Source: Cladosporium sp. IMV 00045
Lineage: Eukaryota; Ascomycota; Dothideomycetes; Cladosporiales; Cladosporiaceae
DNA: 34,187 nt
NCBI GenBank assembly: GCA_001931905.2
Contig: MSJI02000300.1
Span: forward strand, 1 to 34,187
Direction of reading: 5' to 3'
Below, piece by piece: positions 30,850-34,187 of the stretch (its first letter is position 1; each line of letters begins with the position of its first letter). Under the pieces are notes generated by a model, which ran no database searches, was not told where the DNA came from, and saw only the letters and a program-made list of their open reading frames with translations. The position numbers and the translations under genes were made by a program.

Positions 30850-33037
30850 CTATTTCATCCACGCCCATACAAAATCTGCCACGTTCTTGGCATTGTCAAG
30901 GGTGACAGGGTTTCCCTTGAAGTCGAATTTTAACCTGCCCCTGCGATCATCAGGATTGGCAACGGTCATCGGATCTGACATGTCGTCGTTGTGTTTCAAG
31001 CTCCACTTGAGGGGATTGGCCTCGTCTAGTTTCACGTGATAGGCGATCGTGAGGATGAGGAACACGGGGATCTGCAGCACGGATTGTCAGCGACTCATTA
31101 TCATGCGAGTGGCATGCTCTGTTTGGCTTACGCTGATATACGCAGCAACAAATTGGCCCGGATGAAAAGGCTCCAGGAAAGAAGCCCATCCCAAGAACAA
31201 AACCATGAGCAGGCATCCGACCAAAGCATAAACAGCTCTCAGCCACTGCCAGTGGGATTTGTAGGGATATCTCGGTGACCTTCGGTTGAATTTTCGCATT
31301 TCCCTTTGGCGGTCGATCTCGCTGAGGTCTTCGAGGCCGACGCCATTTGCGCGTTCGTTGCGACTGTGATGATGTTGTCAGCATACAATGTCAGCTTGGG
31401 GAGGTGTTTGTGACTCACACTTTATCAAATCGAAGGTAGGAAGCACAAATGACGGTGTATACTATCAACATCGACACGACGGAGTTGGTTGCAAGATTGC
31501 TGAGGACCTGTAGTTGGTCAGCTTTCATGCTATTTGCCCTGAGATTCACTTGGGGGGCCTGGTGCTCTACTCACCTGAGTTGGTTCTCGACCTGAGGATA
31601 GGAATGCAAGGCTGCCGAACAGCCAGCTCGTGAAGACCGCTGCCATGGGCACGCCGTATTTCGTGATACTCAGCCTCGCTCGCAGGCGCTGGGCGAACCT
31701 AGGCCAAGCGTTATAGTCGCTGGCGAGAGCGTGGAGCAATCTCGAAGACAGGTAAAGCGAGTTGATCGCGGACGTCGTAGCTGAAAAGATGAAGACACCA
31801 TTGAAGAATTTGGCCCATCCTGGTGATCTGCTCCGGACCGCTGCCAGGACGAAGATAGAGTACTCTCCTGATCTGATGGAGTTTGCTGCGAAGTTGGCCA
31901 GATTCTCGTCGGTATAGGGCACATTCAAGCCGGCCGTGAAAGCACTCAACGTGTATAGGACGAGGATACGGAGAGTGATCTTCCTAGTCGCAATCTTGAC
32001 TGTCTCCTGATTTCTGAGATCTTTGTTCTCTGCGGCGGTAATGGCGACTGTTTCGAATCCTATCATGGAGAAAGCAACAGCTGTCATGGCTGTCCAGACG
32101 GCCAGGAAACGTCCTTTCGATCCATCGATGGTGAGTGCTTTCGATGTTTCACTTCCGTTCGAGATTGCTGTTGAATTTATCGTGATGTTATTTGACCAAA
32201 AGCCGTAGGGATTGGTGTAGGTCCAGAATGGGTTGGAGGGGTTGACCTCGCGGTAGCCTTGCCCCATAGCGCTGATCACAACGTTAAACATGATCAAGCC
32301 GATGATGAAGACCATCTTGAAGGAGCCGAACAAATATTCGAGTTCTCCATACCATCGAATCGGCATAAAGTTGATGACCAGAATCACGATCCAGAAAAGC
32401 AGGACCCAAACGGCAGGGTTCACGGCAAGAATACCTGGAGCATAGCTGACCTCTTGATCTATGCCTACCATCTCGAGGTAAGTGTCCTGGAATTCGAATT
32501 TGAATAGCTGCGTTACCGCGAGCAGCTCTGCCGCGAGGATGACGATCCACGCAAACCTATTGGCGCTGTCAGATCTGGGGCTACGTGCATGACTACGTAA
32601 AATTGATAACTCACCATGCCATCCATCCTACGGCATAACCTATTCCTTGGTCCAAATACCGGCAAGGAAACTGGAAGAGAGGTCCAGAAATGGGGAAGAG
32701 AGCAGTCATTTCACCCAGGCACGCCATGGCTGACCAAATGATGCTTCCTGTTAGGAGGTATGCAATGATTGCCATACCGGGGCCAGCAAGATAGATCACG
32801 TGCCCACATTGCAGGAACAGGCCAACGCCTATGCAACAAGAAAAGGTGATCATATTGACATGCCGTTCGGATAGCAGAGGGCTGTAGCAGACTTAGCATG
32901 GCTATGGAATAAGTGCCTACACGTGAAACGTCTTACTGAAGCTCTGTTGGAGGCTCTTCCATAACAACATCAACTTCTAACAGCTCTGTGGGACCACGAT
33001 GGCCGGATCGTCCCGATGCAAGCGAGGCGTTCGACAT
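30850..33037 (-). CDS. Amino-acid permease (YAT/APC family)
   Basis: Six exons on the minus strand: 33037-32937, 32881-32615, 32556-31575, 31507-31419, 31363-31132 and 31071-30850. Introns are 55, 58, 67, 55 and 60 bp. The phases close exactly to 630 aa. After a soluble acidic N-terminus (TELHPLLSERHVNMITF) comes the TM1 region with GVGLFL, then GPGMAIIAYLLTG and LGEMTALFPISGP, matching the family pattern LGEMAxxxPxSG. TM6-like FSMIGFETVAITAAEN corresponds to the conserved SFxGxExVAxxAGE stretch. Exon 3 ends near TSWLFGSLAFLSSG. The C-terminal tail is hydrophilic and ends in FVWAWMK. Proton-coupled amino-acid uptake at the plasma membrane is expected; specificity cannot be read. TM1 has two adjacent Cys (FSCCIGVG) where the family usually has Gly-rich residues. 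One GATA-type site lies upstream. Confidence 0.92.
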
Positions 33038-33873
33038 GGCGGGCGAGGGTGTACAAACGACGATTGAGAGAACGCCACACAGACATATCAAGTGCAAACG
33101 CTGTCAACAAACCATTCGTCAGGCTTAAGGGGCGTGTATATAGACGACTCCTTGCGCAAACGCTGCCACGCTCGGGCGGCCTCCAAGGCGCAGACGTGGG
33201 ATGGCGGCATGGTGACGAGACAAATCGCCAATCATAGCAGTGGCTTATCGGTCCGGTGAAGATGCAGGTATTTTTGGGGCGACAAAAGCGGTTGTGAAAC
33301 AGCTAGCCTTCCTGTGATGTGTTGATCGTGCTTCTGCTCTCCTTTGTGAGCTCGGAGCAACGCCATGCCGCCTTCGCTCAGCCCATCAGCCAAGCCAAAC
33401 CTCATCCATCTTCATCGCGATGGACTGCACAACTCATCACCAACAACGACAACGCGATGGTCGCATGTGATCCAAGATCATAGCCGAACGCATCTCGAGT
33501 AGCACTACCAAGGCTATCTTCCGTCAATAACCGTCGCCTCTTATTGTGGAGTGCAGACATGGGTCGACTTCAGCTGAGCGGCGGCTGCAACGCCACCAGG
33601 GCTGCAAGACAGCCTTCTATTGATTTTCATGCATTAGGTGCATGGCCTCCGCCTTTCCTGTTGTCCTGAGGCTCTGCGATACCGCCCGCGCGGGAGGCTG
33701 TGTCAGTGGACGCCCCGTCTTGAGGTCACATGATGATTGGGTGCACATCGATGTGGGAGGCCGCACCTCCTGTCCAGCCTTCCGGTAAAAGTGGTTTGTC
33801 TTTACGCTGCTGGGCTGTTTGTCCACATTAGAAGTTCAAACCTTCTACATAGCGCAACATCTTTTCAAATTCG
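33038..33873. other. Divergent intergenic region permease / Cys-rich gene
   Basis: 836 bp. Contains one GATA-type site (listed separately). An in-frame TAG sits at 33850-33852, just before the next start. No other gene or RNA was recognised. Confidence 0.45.
33244..33249 (-). promoter_or_regulatory. GATA-type (AreA-like) site upstream of the permease
   Basis: CTTATC on the plus strand, so the minus strand reads CGATAAG, matching the HGATAR site of AreA-type nitrogen regulators, about 210 bp upstream of the permease ATG. A single six-base match is weak on its own. The permease function makes nitrogen control plausible. Confidence 0.3.
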
Positions 33874-34187
33874 ATGTCGGCCGCCATGGACAGCTCATCT
33901 GGTCATTCAGAAACCAGTCCGGATTTGTCTCTCAGGATACACCACCAGGATGAGGGCCAACCTGCAACCAGACGCTATCAGTGTGTATGCCAACAAGACA
34001 TGCCAATATATGATGTGCGAAGATGCGCTGGATGCCCTTCTGTGGATAACGAAACCATCTACTATTGCTACCGTACATGTTCTGAAGAGACCTGCAGAAC
34101 ACGCGATTGTCCCAATCCCAACCACAAAACATGCTGGGAATTACATTTACCGCCATGGGCCAGACTCCGATCTCAGCATAAAGCGCT
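33874..34187 (+). CDS. Partial Cys-rich protein, runs off the right edge
   Basis: From the ATG at 33874, after an in-frame upstream TAG, the frame stays open to the last base: 104 codons plus two bases. A second in-frame ATG follows four codons later. Residues 1-35 are Ser/Thr/His-rich. Then come nine cysteines at 37, 39, 51, 54, 65, 69, 74, 79 and 87 with His84 and His91: C-x-C, CAGC, YYCYRTC, then spaced Cys and NPNHKTCWELH. The paired spacing suggests zinc binding, but it fits no family I can name with confidence. There is no signal peptide, which argues against a secreted small Cys-rich effector. The 3' end and any introns lie outside the window. Confidence 0.6.
   Translation, partial: MSAAMDSSSGHSETSPDLSLRIHHQDEGQPATRRYQCVCQQDMPIYDVRRCAGCPSVDNETIYYCYRTCSEETCRTRDCPNPNHKTCWELHLPPWARLRSQHKA

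Noticed and set aside
21375..34187. Biosynthetic gene cluster hypothesis for the right half (hydrolase-like enzymes, permease, regulator-like proteins)
   Set aside because: No backbone synthase, P450, oxidoreductase or Zn2Cys6 regulator is present; the genes look unrelated.

Overview
The window is nuclear DNA from a filamentous ascomycete, most likely a dothideomycete. The evidence is short GT-AG introns of 47-66 bp with CTRAY-type branch sites, intron-poor compact genes, a fungus-specific Clr5 domain, a fungal-type UNC93-like transporter, a YAT-type amino-acid permease, and a stretch at the left edge that looks fully mutated by repeat-induced point mutation (RIP). No rRNA, tRNA, CRISPR array or intact transposon was seen. 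The class-level placement is inference.

Layout from left to right. Positions 1 to about 425 are a RIP-saturated repeat remnant. Then come a DUF1295 membrane protein (735-1756, +); a Ser-rich coiled-coil protein of unknown role (2683-3426, +) whose 3' end is packed with G-runs; PSF3 of the GINS replication complex (3750-4295, -) with two MluI cell-cycle boxes just upstream; and the proteasome activator BLM10/PA200 (5220-11216, +), divergent from PSF3. Next are an UNC93-like MFS protein (12343-13827, +), the SF3b splicing subunit RDS3/PHF5A (14634-14960, -), and a divergent alpha/beta-hydrolase (15444-16681, +). A 1.85-kb gap follows, holding a possible small minus-strand gene and a 12 x 12-bp tandem repeat. 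After it lie a Clr5-ankyrin protein (18532-19798, +), a disordered protein with repeated FGMxLRxR motifs (20001-21086, -), and a RING plus triple ZZ-like plus SH3-like protein (21375-23960, -). The right part holds a secreted lysophospholipase (25335-27113, +), a five-exon WD40-like protein of unknown role (27922-30715, +), a six-exon amino-acid permease (30850-33037, -), and a Cys-rich gene that runs off the right edge (33874 onward, +).

The genes do not form an obvious pathway or biosynthetic cluster. Core housekeeping genes (replication, proteolysis, splicing) are mixed with fungus-specific accessory genes. Exon structures were rebuilt by hand from splice signals and reading phase, and every multi-exon model given closes in frame. 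A recurring compositional trait is that the sense strand of several genes changes from C-rich to G-rich synonymous positions toward the 3' end, on both strands of the window. I found no unmistakable new multi-gene system. The best leads are the RING-ZZ-SH3 architecture, the 3' codon-composition switch, the paired MCB boxes at PSF3, the tetrapeptide-encoding repeat, and the Cys-rich gene at the right edge.
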